The position numbers and the translations under genes were made by a program. A stretch of 64,000 bases of DNA from Ciona intestinalis (taxonomy: Eukaryota > Chordata > Ascidiacea > Phlebobranchia > Cionidae): positions 2,599,589 to 2,663,588 of the forward strand of contig NC_020170.2 of assembly GCF_000224145.3 (NCBI RefSeq). The letters are read 5' to 3'. Below are positions 54,801-63,808 of this stretch, piece by piece (the first letter of the stretch is position 1; the number at the start of each line of letters is the position of its first letter). The notes under the pieces are model-generated. The model did no database searches, was not told the origin of the DNA, and was given only the letters and a program-made list of their open reading frames with translations.

Positions 54801-56985
54801 TATCTCAAACTATCAACACCTTGGTATTAATTTCTCCACAGAGACGCGTCATTGGACAATTCAATATTTAACAAACCGCTTGAAACTGCTTTCGTAAAAG
54901 CAAGCGAGTGTTTGTTTGAAAGAAAAACAAAACCGTCGTTGCTGCTTGCACGTCAAGTAGGCAACATGTACACACCCTCCTTGTACAGCTGTCTTGCATC
55001 CCTTCTTATCAGGTGAGTGACTTTGAATGTAAATTCTTTCCTGCACTCACAGTGTATGCATTGCCTGTGATACCATTGCCGCTGTCAGTTTTATTTAAAG
55101 AATCCCTGCAGAAGAGTTGCAGGCAGAAGTTAGTTAAGTTATATGGTTAAGGTAACCTGTTTCATGACATGCTATGCTGTAGTACCTCACTTAAAATAGC
55201 ATGTAAAAGCCTTAAATTGGTTTAACAGTACAATTAATTAAGCCATGAGCTATGATATACAATATGTATGCATTACGTTTTCTCATACTAACTTAAAACA
55301 TATTTTATGTCATTTTCTTTATAAAAACACCATAAAAAGTACTATGGTACTATACTGATATATTTACCACATTTATTTTCCTTATAGCACCAGTTTAAAT
55401 GAGCTTACTGGCAAACGAATTGGTTTATTTTCCTATGGCTCTGGTTTAGCAGCTTCAATGTTTTCGCTACGCGTCACTGAGCATGCGGGGTTACCGGAGG
55501 TCGTTAACCCCGCAAAGGTCAATGACCTCCCAACATTCACCTTGCATAGCTTGGTGTCTGGTTTGCTAGAAATCCGTGTAAAGTTAAAGCAGCGCACACA
55601 ACTTGAACCAGAGCGTTTTACTGCAATTTTAGAATGTAGAGAAAAGACTCACACTTTAGGTGAGTGGAGATATACTTTATTTATTATATATACCTGATAT
55701 TTCAATAGTTTAAAAAACAAAAACCAATGGCTTATCCTATGTATCAAAAATTCATAATATTTTAGGCTCGCTTTGTTTTAAATATTAATACAGTTTCAAT
55801 ACTTTATTACAACAAAATTACCCCAAAAAATAATAAATATAACATTCTTCTAAAGTTTTCCATTTAAAGTTAAATATGTTTTAGTATATTTTTGCAGCTA
55901 ACAGTTGATATACATTTGTCCAAGAGCGGTCTGATTGATTACATCTACTTAGAGCAGATAAGCTGCATAGGTCTGTGTCATATGTATCATACACTAATCT
56001 CATATAAGCCATACATACACATCAACACCATATGTTTAACAGTGACTGCAATGTCAGTTGACACTACAGCCAGATCTTGTTTTTTTGCATTGTGTAAAAT
56101 GTAAAATAATTAGGTACCCAGTTTTGGTTAAAAAATACATTAATAAATAATTTATCTTTTTTTTGTTGCTTTATTCAACTCCGCAACATTAAATAACTGT
56201 TACAAATTTTTTAGAAGTCATTTCAGTATTTATATTTACTAAGTAAATTCAGTTGGTAACTGGATTGCAGTGGTTCTTATATTGTGAATGACTGTAACTT
56301 ATTTACCCCCTCATTGTGGATAAGGTCAGTCCCTATAACACAGGTGTTCTGTTTTATACATCTCCTGCCCGATTTACCATCTGTTTTGCCCAAGGACACA
56401 TACGCTCACAATGGTAGCAGCGATGAGCCTTGAAACCAAAATCTTTGGGTTAAAGGAACAGCTCACGTGGTTAGCACCCCCGCCTCTAACCCAGAGGTAT
56501 AGGTTCAAGGCTCTTCACTGCTACCATTGTGAGGGTATGTGTTCGTGGGCAAGACATTTAACGGCAATTGCTCCAACCCAGGGGTCACTAATGGGTTGTA
56601 CAAAATTATCACCCCGGAAATAAAAATATGTAAAAATTATCACCCACAAAGTAACATACGTGGTAAGTCAGAAGCTAGCATGAGGTGTATAAAACAGAAC
56701 ATCCATGTTTAACGACTGTGGTTTCCCGGCAACGCGAGGATAAAGAAGTTACATTCATGTTTACAATACAAAAACAAGATTTCTAATTAACGATCAAAAT
56801 TCTCTCCAGCCAACTACAGCCCACAATCAACCAACGAACATATTTTCCCGGGCACTTACCACCTCACCCATGTAGATGAAAAATTCCGACGAACCTATGA
56901 AAGAAAACCCCTCCCTCACCCAGATATGAATGGGAATTCCTCTCAAAATGGGGCTGAAAATTTCACCCACACAAACGGCTTCTAA
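51878..56985 (+). CDS. HMGCS1: Hydroxymethylglutaryl-CoA synthase, cytosolic type
   Basis: Exons 51878-52115, 52366-52551, 53055-53180, 53734-53901, 54285-54453, 54842-55012, 55388-55659 and 56810-56985 (TAA 56983-56985). The enzyme condenses acetyl-CoA with acetoacetyl-CoA, the step before HMG-CoA reductase in the mevalonate pathway. Seen: [42 protein letters not shown], the catalytic cysteine in [37 protein letters not shown], the catalytic histidine in [26 protein letters not shown], and [13 protein letters not shown]. The N-terminus begins a few residues before the conserved core with no mitochondrial presequence, so the cytosolic isoform is favoured. The intron after 54453 has a GC donor. 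A short hydrophilic tail ends in THTNGF. Confidence 0.95.
54105..54195. repeat. Copy of the ACGGTAGCGAAGATTTAG repeat
   Basis: In an HMGCS intron; shares ATAATAATAACTTTATTT, TTACGGTAGCGAAGATTTAG and AATATTTTAAACGAAAATAC with 23545. Confidence 0.55.
56285..56757. mobile_element. Two SINEs in head-to-head orientation
   Basis: 56285-56440 is a minus-strand copy (its reverse complement reads GGTTTCAAGGCTCATCGCTG), and 56450-56757 is a plus-strand copy with A box GCTCACGTGGTTAGCACCC, B box ATAGGTTCAAGGCTC, body AACCCAGGGGTCACTAATGG and end CGAGGATAAAGAAGTTACAT. Together they fill the last HMGCS intron and could pair in the pre-mRNA. Confidence 0.7.
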
Positions 56986-57069
56986 TTCTAATTTATTAAA
57001 TTAACAATCAAGTTGCTTATAAATCTCATTCTACTAACAAAAAATGGAAAAGTTTCTTAGTATTAAAGA

Positions 57070-57232
57070 TATAGTAGGTGGGGGAAGATGGGACACCCTT
57101 TTTTCTTGTTCCATTTTGTAGTAAACAAAGTACATTTAAAGAATTATAAAACCGTATTCTCACAACTCTCATAGGTCAGAATATTTGGATATTATGTGCT
57201 ACATGTGTCCCGTCTTGCCCCACCATACTATG
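57070..57232. mobile_element. TAGTAGGGTGGGG-type MITE, internally deleted
   Basis: TATAGTAGGTGGGGGAAGAT at the left, TCCCGTCTTGCCCCACCATA at the right, with about 30 bp missing after CTCTCATAG. Lies 85 bp past the HMGCS stop, so it may be in the 3' UTR. Confidence 0.75.
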
Positions 57233-57460
57233 TTATATTCGTAATCAAAGCTTGTCGAATAAAAGAGCTAGGCTACTAGAAGCAGTCTAAAGTTTATTTC
57301 TGCCTCACGGTTTTGGATTCAAATCATGCCCGGCAGCATTTATTAAATACTCTGTTGAGTGAATAAATGTAACTTATCTAATCACGACTATTTTAATTAA
57401 AAACTTTACCAATAGGTAATACGACTAAAACCAACATGGTAAATTATATATATATATATA

Positions 57461-57680
57461 TATGTATAATAATAATAACTTTGATTGATTCTCTTCAAAT
57501 ACGGTAGCAAAAATTAAAAGGATCAGTTAAAACGAAAATACATTTTCTTGCGACTAAACGACAATAAAAAAAAATATTTACATATAATACAATTTTTTTT
57601 ACTTGCAATAAAAAATTTATTTACATTTGAATGAAAGAAAAAAACATGATCGCTAAATCACATACAAATAACGAGCCATT
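57461..57680. repeat. Diverged copy of the ACGGTAGC repeat
   Basis: AATAATAATAACTTTGATTG, ATACGGTAGCAAAAATTA and AACGAAAATACATTTTC, then A-rich sequence with GAAAGAAAAAAACATGATCG. Follows an (AT)n tract at 57446-57464. Confidence 0.45.
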
Positions 57681-57718
57681 TATGCTTATTATGTCCAAGT
57701 TAAACTTCCAATGAAAAG

Positions 57719-57838
57719 TATAGTAGGGTGAGGGAAGATGGGACACTTTTGCATTCCTTTTTTCGTCCCATTTGGAAGTAAACAAGGAACATTCAAATAG
57801 TTATAAAACCGTATCCTCACAACTCCCATAGACCGTTG
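57719..57838. mobile_element. TAGTAGGGTGGGG-type MITE, left half, overlapping an ORF end
   Basis: Begins TATAGTAGGGTGAGGGAAGA, continues GTCCCATTTGGAAGTAAACA and ends at CCCATAGACCGTTGG, where full copies go on with TTAATTGTTTAAAAC. The missing half coincides with the C-terminal coding sequence of the minus-strand gene. Confidence 0.8.
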
Positions 57839-58625
57839 GTTCCAAAAGTACATTTTGCTCTTCATCAGGGGAAATATTGCCTTGTCTTTTTCGTTTTTTT
57901 ACGGTAGTATAAAAGATTTCAAACGTATAGTTGTCCGGATTGCGCCTTGCGCTTCTACGAACCACACATATGCCCAACATTGTGAAAAAAGCTTGCCACG
58001 ATAAAATTAAAATCATTCCAACTGCAATAAATTCAACCAATTCTTTGTTCGGAAAATTACATGAGTATTGACCAGCAATGCTGTGAGAAATTTTCTGTGC
58101 AATCGAACATTCAAAATTGAATATGTTAAGGTGGATGATAAGTTCCACGATAACAATAGTAGCAAATGCTATTAAGTAAATTATCAGGCAACATGATCTC
58201 TTAAGGTATAGTCTCATCGCCCGAACCTCTGTCTTGAATTCCTTGTTTTCACTTATAGCCAGTTTTGCCTCGTTGATTGCATTTATAACCGTAGGGTTCA
58301 TCAACCAGTAGCTATCGATTAAAAACCCATATGCCGAATATCCGACTAATAAGATACCAAATATTCGAAAAAACACCGGTAGTACCGCAGCACATTGTGC
58401 ATTAACAAAAGCCGCTTGTGCTGGTCCGTATCCACGAGTTCCGTCCGGTATGCCTGTGGTTGTGTTCATGGAAAATGGAACACATCTCACTTCATCATAT
58501 TTAACTGACGTGATAACGTAAACAGAAACAACTACCATCAGCTTGGCAAAATATTGTCGCACCTTTTCCCACCAAGGCTGCAATCCTGCCTTTTCCATAG
58601 CGTTTTCAAAGAAAAATCCATCCAT
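57801..58625 (-). CDS. LRRC8/pannexin-like four-helix channel protein lacking leucine-rich repeats
   Basis: Intronless frame of 274 codons read from 58625 down to 57801. It matches the N-terminal pore domain of LRRC8 volume-regulated anion channels: LQPWWEKVRQYFAKLM (PWW at residues 17-19), four hydrophobic helices at about 27-42, 80-103, 144-166 and 197-222, two cysteines in each extracellular loop (48 and 78; 173 and 189), RLYLKRSCC before helix 3, FNFEC...GQYSCNFP in loop 2, and RRSARRNPDNYTFE after helix 4. LRRC8 proteins have about 800 residues with 15 or more LRRs; none occur here. The last 11 residues and stop lie in a truncated MITE, so the protein may have been shortened. It could be a free-standing pore subunit or a degraded remnant; the intact frame favours a working gene. 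No close homology to connexins (loop cysteine pattern differs). Confidence 0.75.
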   Translation of the reverse strand: MDGFFFENAMEKAGLQPWWEKVRQYFAKLMVVVSVYVITSVKYDEVRCVPFSMNTTTGIPDGTRGYGPAQAAFVNAQCAAVLPVFFRIFGILLVGYSAYGFLIDSYWLMNPTVINAINEAKLAISENKEFKTEVRAMRLYLKRSCCLIIYLIAFATIVIVELIIHLNIFNFECSIAQKISHSIAGQYSCNFPNKELVEFIAVGMILILSWQAFFTMLGICVVRRSARRNPDNYTFEIFYTTVKKRKRQGNISPDEEQNVLLEPTVYGSCEDTVL

Positions 58626-58817
58626 ATTTATCCCTTTTCAATCGTAGTCTTATTCTTATCACAGAATCAATAACGTAATTAATGAATGAACAGTTGCCTT
58701 TTGTTCTTTTAATTATTTTAAGCTGTTTACCGATGATACACATCTAATGCTTTAAATACAGAATTGTTATGTGGACAAACATAATATACGTATAAAGGTC
58801 AATCGCGCTCCTTATAT

Positions 58818-58885
58818 GTATAGTAGAGTAGGGGAAGATGGGATACTTAAGCTCTTATTGCCCAATATTTCCAAATTCAAAATAC
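58818..58885. mobile_element. TAGTAGGGTGGGG-type MITE, solo end
   Basis: TATAGTAGAGTAGGGGAAGA and GGGATACTTAAGCTCTTATT then TATTTCCAAATTC; the copy breaks off early. Confidence 0.5.
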
Positions 58886-59123
58886 ATGACGTTTTTTTTA
58901 GTGATACCACGAGTTAGTACCATCATTCCTTTTTTTGACATACATAAACTTCTAATAACAGAAAATTAACTATTAACAAAGTTTACATTTTTACTACAAA
59001 TTTAATTGGTTATCGCAACACTGTTTTTGGCACAAGCCACTTCTCATAAATTATCTCCAAGTGCAAATGACTGAATTTCGAATCTATTTTCCTTATATTA
59101 TCTTGTTATTATATTAGCATATT

Positions 59124-59165
59124 ATATTTGAATAACCCCTTAGGTATAAGGGGTTTTTCAAATAT
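59124..59165. repeat. Short near-perfect hairpin
   Basis: Arms 59124-59142 (ATATTTGAATAACCCCTTA) and 59147-59165 pair with one mismatch around the 4-nt loop GGTA. Too short for a typical microRNA precursor; function unknown. Confidence 0.6.
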
Positions 59166-59559
59166 ACTAGGTACGAATTTAACCAGCTGTGCTAGTTTCT
59201 TTGCCATGTAAACTTTATATATATATATATGGCCTTAAAACGATACCTTTTGTTGGTTTTATCTTAAATTAAAGTCATATATTGACCCCTGCCTATTTTC
59301 CTCATGTTTATATCTCAGTTTTTTCACAAAACTAAAACTAGTTTTACGAGACAAAATCAAACTGTACTAAATCTTTATGTTATTGTTATGAATCTATGAA
59401 ACTAGTTTAATCGTTCACACTTGCAAACTACAAAATTTCATCGGCTTATTACTATTATTTAGCCAGCATTCAAAATTAGAACTTACTATTTCGCATTTAT
59501 TACCTGTTCAAAAAATACTGTTTCTACTTATATATAACATATTTTTTAAATATTTAATA

Positions 59560-59752
59560 CAGTAGGGTGGGGGAAGATGGGACACCTTTGACACATAATA
59601 ACCAAATATCCTGATCGTGTTTTAAACAATTAACAATGGTCTATGGGAGCCGTGAGGATAAAGTTTTATAAAAAATCGTTGAATGTTTGTTTACTACCAA
59701 ATTGGAGGCGAAAATAGATTGAAAAGGTGTCGCATCTTCCCCCACTCTACTG
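59560..59752. mobile_element. TAGTAGGGTGGGG-type MITE, best-preserved copy
   Basis: Inverted tips CAGTAGGGTGGGGGAAGATG and CATCTTCCCCCACTCTACTG enclose the interior AAATATCCTGATCGTGTTTT, TTAACAATGGTCTATGGGAG and TTTGTTTACTACCAAATTGG. About 193 bp, no coding capacity. Useful as the reference for the roughly 15 copies in the window. Confidence 0.88.
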
Positions 59753-60748
59753 TAACAGTAATCGGCTTTGACGGGCGTTTTATAAAGTCGTAACATTACT
59801 GACGAATAACTCTGTAACATTATCTTTTTTATCATTAAATGGGGGTCCGTAAAAGGGAAATTAAAAAAGTCTCGTCTGACAAAGCGTCCCATCTTTTCCT
59901 ACTACATGAGTATAGAGTATAAACGAACATAAGCATCTCTATTCTATGGAACTACACAGGTTAATGAGATACGTATGCAACCCACTGCAGACATAATACA
60001 AAGAAACCATAGGCTGTATACCGTTGTGTACCCATCTAATCCATTACCATTTATTAGTTAGGAAAACAACACATGAGATGAAGGGCACGCGTCGTACAAT
60101 TAGCATACGTAAGCCATGAATGCAACCTAAGTTGATATTACAAAGAAGTTATGGGATATATACCTCTTATAATACTTTGATTGGAGTTTTCTTTGTAAAC
60201 AGTACGTATATTATAGGCCAACCATATACGTAATGCAACTACGTAGGCAAGAGGTTTGTCCATGAGCGTATCTATTGGCGGTAACATCGTATAGCGGTGA
60301 CATAAAACATGGGTTGAAATATGTGCACACCCCTAAGTGTATTGGTTTAACAAAATGAGTGTAGCTACATATATATGTTCTAATTCCTCTACTTCATTTT
60401 TTAAAGTAAATTTGTGGCCGGAGCTTAATTATTTGTACAGCATTGATAAAAGCCAAACAAAAAGTTTTGTACAGCACTATACAAAGCATATAAACATACT
60501 ACTATACAGATCCTATACTAATCACATATGAGTATACCCACAAGGCCACATGCATATGAGGGTCTACACTTGAAACTTCATTGAAATGTAATGAATTTTA
60601 TAACTTAGGGGCACCACACGTAAATACAAGATAGATATGACGAACATGTTGGATTTATTAGCTACCATAATTGCATATAAACGTAAATCTAATGCTCAGA
60701 GATCGTCTTCCGGGCCAGAATGACCGCATACGTAATACAAATACGCAA

Positions 60749-60823
60749 ACTTGACAGTAAATTTTATGGAAGCTTGACAGTAACTTTTATGATATTAGAA
60801 GCTTGATAGTAAATTTTATGATG
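60749..60823 (+). repeat. About 27-bp repeat, three imperfect copies
   Basis: CTTGACAGTAAATTTTATGG, CTTGACAGTAACTTTTATGA and CTTGATAGTAAATTTTATGA with short spacers. Confidence 0.7.
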
Positions 60824-61478
60824 TTTTTTTGCAATTAATTGCAAATAACAACACGAATCCTCATTGTAAATAGGACAACATACATGGCCTACTCAATACA
60901 CGGCCTAGGAATACACCGAAACTGCTCAGAAAATAGGAGGCCTATTGACGCGAATAATGCCCATTATAATACATTGTTACGTCACGGTTTTACGAATGGA
61001 TTTTGCTGTCTGGCTGTAGTTTTTGCATCAAATAACAGTTTATTTACCATTCCCGGTTAAATTACCTTATTTTTCGGGTTATTTTGTCAACATCTTATAT
61101 TTTTTATAAATGTTTAAGCATGACTGAACAGATAGGAGTTACTTTTAACCACGTGCGGCATACAAGTTAGTTTTACCGACAGTTTAGTTTGGCTCAGTCG
61201 CTGAGTGAAAATAGTATTTGGCTTAAAACAGAAGTTTTTTAAGACAGCCTATGCATATCTAGCAAAACGACACCGCAGTAACAACAAGTAAGTTAATTGA
61301 TATGTCCGATGTGGACTTTTAAAACCGGTCCTTAAAAACAATATAGAATATTGGATAAACACAAGCATCAGCCTTTTGTCTCAAGGTGCTTATGCCTTGA
61401 TCTGTCCTGCTGCTCATAGCCCATTTTCTACTCGAGTTTTTTTTTGTTAAAGCAGGACAGAGGCTCTTCCTCAAAAAA

Positions 61479-61978
61479 NNNNNNNNNNNNNNNNNNNNNN
61501 NNNNNNNNNNNNNNNNNNNNNNNNNNNNNNNNNNNNNNNNNNNNNNNNNNNNNNNNNNNNNNNNNNNNNNNNNNNNNNNNNNNNNNNNNNNNNNNNNNNN
61601 NNNNNNNNNNNNNNNNNNNNNNNNNNNNNNNNNNNNNNNNNNNNNNNNNNNNNNNNNNNNNNNNNNNNNNNNNNNNNNNNNNNNNNNNNNNNNNNNNNNN
61701 NNNNNNNNNNNNNNNNNNNNNNNNNNNNNNNNNNNNNNNNNNNNNNNNNNNNNNNNNNNNNNNNNNNNNNNNNNNNNNNNNNNNNNNNNNNNNNNNNNNN
61801 NNNNNNNNNNNNNNNNNNNNNNNNNNNNNNNNNNNNNNNNNNNNNNNNNNNNNNNNNNNNNNNNNNNNNNNNNNNNNNNNNNNNNNNNNNNNNNNNNNNN
61901 NNNNNNNNNNNNNNNNNNNNNNNNNNNNNNNNNNNNNNNNNNNNNNNNNNNNNNNNNNNNNNNNNNNNNNNNNNNNNN
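61479..61978. other. Assembly gap (500 N)
   Basis: A round-number run of N, so true size is unknown. The right edge opens directly in a copy of the inverted-repeat element (ATACCAATTCAACCAATCAC). Confidence 0.9.
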
Positions 61979-62110
61979 TATTGTTTATACCAATTCAACC
62001 AATCACAGTAAAGCAGTAAGCTTTCCATGAAATACTGTTTCGTTGGCGGTTAATCCTTAAAGAACTGCACAAACCAAGCGCACAGCAATACATTTGGCGG
62101 TGCTATACAT
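61979..62110. repeat. Partial third copy of the flanking repeat element
   Basis: ACCAATTCAACCAATCACAG, AAGCAGTAAGCTTTCCATGA and TTGGCGGTTAATCCTT match 63655-63760 in the same orientation. The left end is hidden by the gap. Confidence 0.75.
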
Positions 62111-62129
62111 CTATTTTGTACATATTAAA

Positions 62130-62318
62130 TATACTAGGATAGGGAAGACGAGGCTCCTCTTAGCACATAATATCCAAATACCTTGATCGTGTTTCGAACA
62201 ATTAACAACGGTCTATGAGAGTCGTGAAAATACGGATTTATAAATCCTTGAATGTTTTATGTTTACTACCAAATGAGACAACCGAATAAAAAGTGTTCAT
62301 CTTTTTCCACCCTACTGT
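62130..62318. mobile_element. TAGTAGGGTGGGG-type MITE
   Basis: From ACTAGGATAGGGAAGACGAG to TCATCTTTTTCCACCCTACT; interior AATACCTTGATCGTGTTTCG and GTCTATGAGAGTCGTG. Same orientation as 59560. Confidence 0.72.
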
Positions 62319-62380
62319 CAACAAAACATAATTTTATTAAAAGCCTACTCTTTTTCTGTGATTGGTCGAATTGATAAAAG

Positions 62381-62628
62381 CAAAAGAGTCTGCACCATAT
62401 GTGTTTCTGCTGCAAAGACCAATGTCATTGTATTGCAGCGCATTTTGCTTTTGCAGTCCTGCAAGGATTAACCGCCAACAAAACAGTATTTCATGGAAAG
62501 CTTACTGCTTTACTGTGATTGGTTGAATTGGTATAAGCAATAGTTACGTTCTAACACCATGTTTTTACTGCTGCAAGGCCATTCTATGCATCTCACGCAA
62601 TCTGCCCAAATTATGATTTGAATTAAAT
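62381..62628. repeat. Left arm of a 250-bp inverted repeat flanking the secreted-peptide gene
   Basis: Reverse complement of 63559-63808 with few differences: it shares CAATGTCATTGTATTGCAGC, TCCTGCAAGGATTAACCGCC, CATGGAAAGCTTACTGCTT and CTATGCATCTCACGCAATCT. A mobile element in both orientations or a true palindromic rearrangement; no terminal repeats were defined. Confidence 0.85.
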
Positions 62629-62709
62629 CAGAGTATACTAAAAGAATTAAAACTACGATTATAGTTTTTGTTCCATTTAATCGTTGTTAGGGTGTTGGCT
62701 TATCGTTTA

Positions 62710-63059
62710 TTAATCTTGCAGAAGAGCTTCAATGGCTTCGGCATTTGATTCGTCTTCTGCATAATAAAATCACAATGCAATATTACTTAGCTTAGACCTT
62801 CTAGTTTTAAATTAGTTAACTTACCCAACATCTGAGCTGCGTTCTTTTCTCGTTGGTCCCATGGTAGGGTTTTCCACGATCTCCAGTCTGGGTCGTTGTG
62901 AACATAATCACCAGTATCGATATGAGGTCCGGCTTTAGCGACAAGGGGCAAAGTAGCGTCAACGACTTTTGCGCCAATTTTTGCAACACTTTTTAAAACA
63001 CTAGCATCGGCAAATGCAGCGAAGCAGATCACGAGGATAACGGCAACTACAGATTTCAT
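62710..63059 (-). CDS. Small secreted cationic peptide precursor (antimicrobial-peptide-like)
   Basis: Two exons on the minus strand: 63059-62825 and 62756-62710, GT-AG intron, 93 residues. A signal peptide of about 19 residues (MKSVVAVILVICFAAFADA) is followed by SVLKSVAKIGAKVVDATL, which can form a cationic amphipathic helix, a Trp-rich middle (DPDWRSWKTLPWDQ), and a short acidic tail encoded by exon 2 (EDESNAEAIEALLQD). Signal, basic helix and acidic propiece is the layout of tunicate antimicrobial precursors such as styelins and clavanins, but no direct sequence match to a named peptide was recognised. The start at 63059 is chosen over an in-frame ATG at 63101 because a TATAAAA box lies at 63114-63120, which puts transcription start downstream of 63101. 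Antimicrobial activity is inference. Confidence 0.7.
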
Positions 63060-63113
63060 CCTTGGTTGTTGAAGAGTAACTGAATGATTTATGATCAGCA
63101 TTTAATTGCCTCC

Positions 63114-63120
63114 TTTTATA
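63114..63120 (-). promoter_or_regulatory. TATA box of the small secreted-peptide gene
   Basis: On the minus strand the sequence reads GCTATAAAAGGAGG, a near-consensus TATA box 55-61 bp upstream of the chosen ATG. It decides the start codon. Confidence 0.7.
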
Positions 63121-63170
63121 GCAATTTCAACTTGAATCAAGCCTTCGCAGAACAAAGACTCCATTTTCAG

Positions 63171-63359
63171 AAATGAGCAGAAACCGTTCTCTCTTATCAT
63201 TGCGAATTAATACGAAGTGCAACTTCTTTGCTCCGCCGCTCTTCTCCCAGACGAGCAGTACGTGCAAATCTTTGCTTTGTTTATTACATTCTATGTTGTG
63301 TCGTGCAATTCCTAAATAAAATGCAACTATTGGAAGCATACCAGTTACCGAACAGCGGT
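63171..63359. repeat. Upstream region of the secreted gene, first copy of a direct duplication
   Basis: Repeated at 63806-64000 with perhaps 85% identity: GAAATGAGC.GAAACCGTTCT, AATTAATACGAAGTGCAACTT, CTTCTCCCAGACGA.CAGTACGTGC and GGAAGCATA.CAGTTA. It is the promoter side of the gene. Confidence 0.8.
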
Positions 63360-63558
63360 ATCTTGTTCAGGGTGAAACAACGATTTTAACTTGCAATATA
63401 CATAATTATTGTATCCGAAGCAAAAAAAGTTAAAATTGTTAAAACGTTTGGCTTTATTTTTATTTTACCACTTTCATCTACAACAAAATAAAACACGATT
63501 TGTTGAAATAGTGAAAATATTTTATTTGTTTCTGCGCTCATCAACGTCGTAATGGTGT

Positions 63559-63808
63559 ATTTAATTCAAATCATAATTTGGGCAGATTGCGTGAGATGCA
63601 TAGAATGCCTTTGCAGCAGTATATAGATGGTGTTAGAACGTAACTTTATTTCTTATACCAATTCAACCAATCACAGTGAAGCAGTAAGCTTTCCATGAAA
63701 TACTGTTTTGTTGGCGGTTAATCCTTGCAGGACTGCACAAACAAAGCGCGCTGCAATACAATGACATTGGCCTTTGCAGCAGTTAAACACATATTGTGCT
63801 GACTCTTA
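63559..63808. repeat. Right arm of the 250-bp inverted repeat
   Basis: Partner of 62381-62628. It ends exactly where the duplicated promoter copy begins (GACTCTTAGAAATGAGC). Confidence 0.85.

Larger units (their letters stand above)
58626..62706. other. Intergenic region, no gene recognised
   Basis: AT-rich DNA with MITE copies at 58818, 59560 and 62130, a near-perfect 19-bp hairpin at 59124-59165, a small triple repeat at 60749-60823 (CTTGACAGTAAATTTTATG type), a 500-N gap and fragments of the inverted repeat that flanks the small secreted gene. No exon with family similarity was seen on either strand. Confidence 0.5.

Noticed and set aside
61444..62028. Open frames on both strands across the 500-N gap
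   Set aside because: Consist almost wholly of Ns.
63060..63101. Upstream in-frame ATG (63101) as start of the secreted peptide
   Set aside because: It lies only 13 bp from the TATA box, so it should be outside the transcript, and it would bury the signal peptide behind a polar leader.
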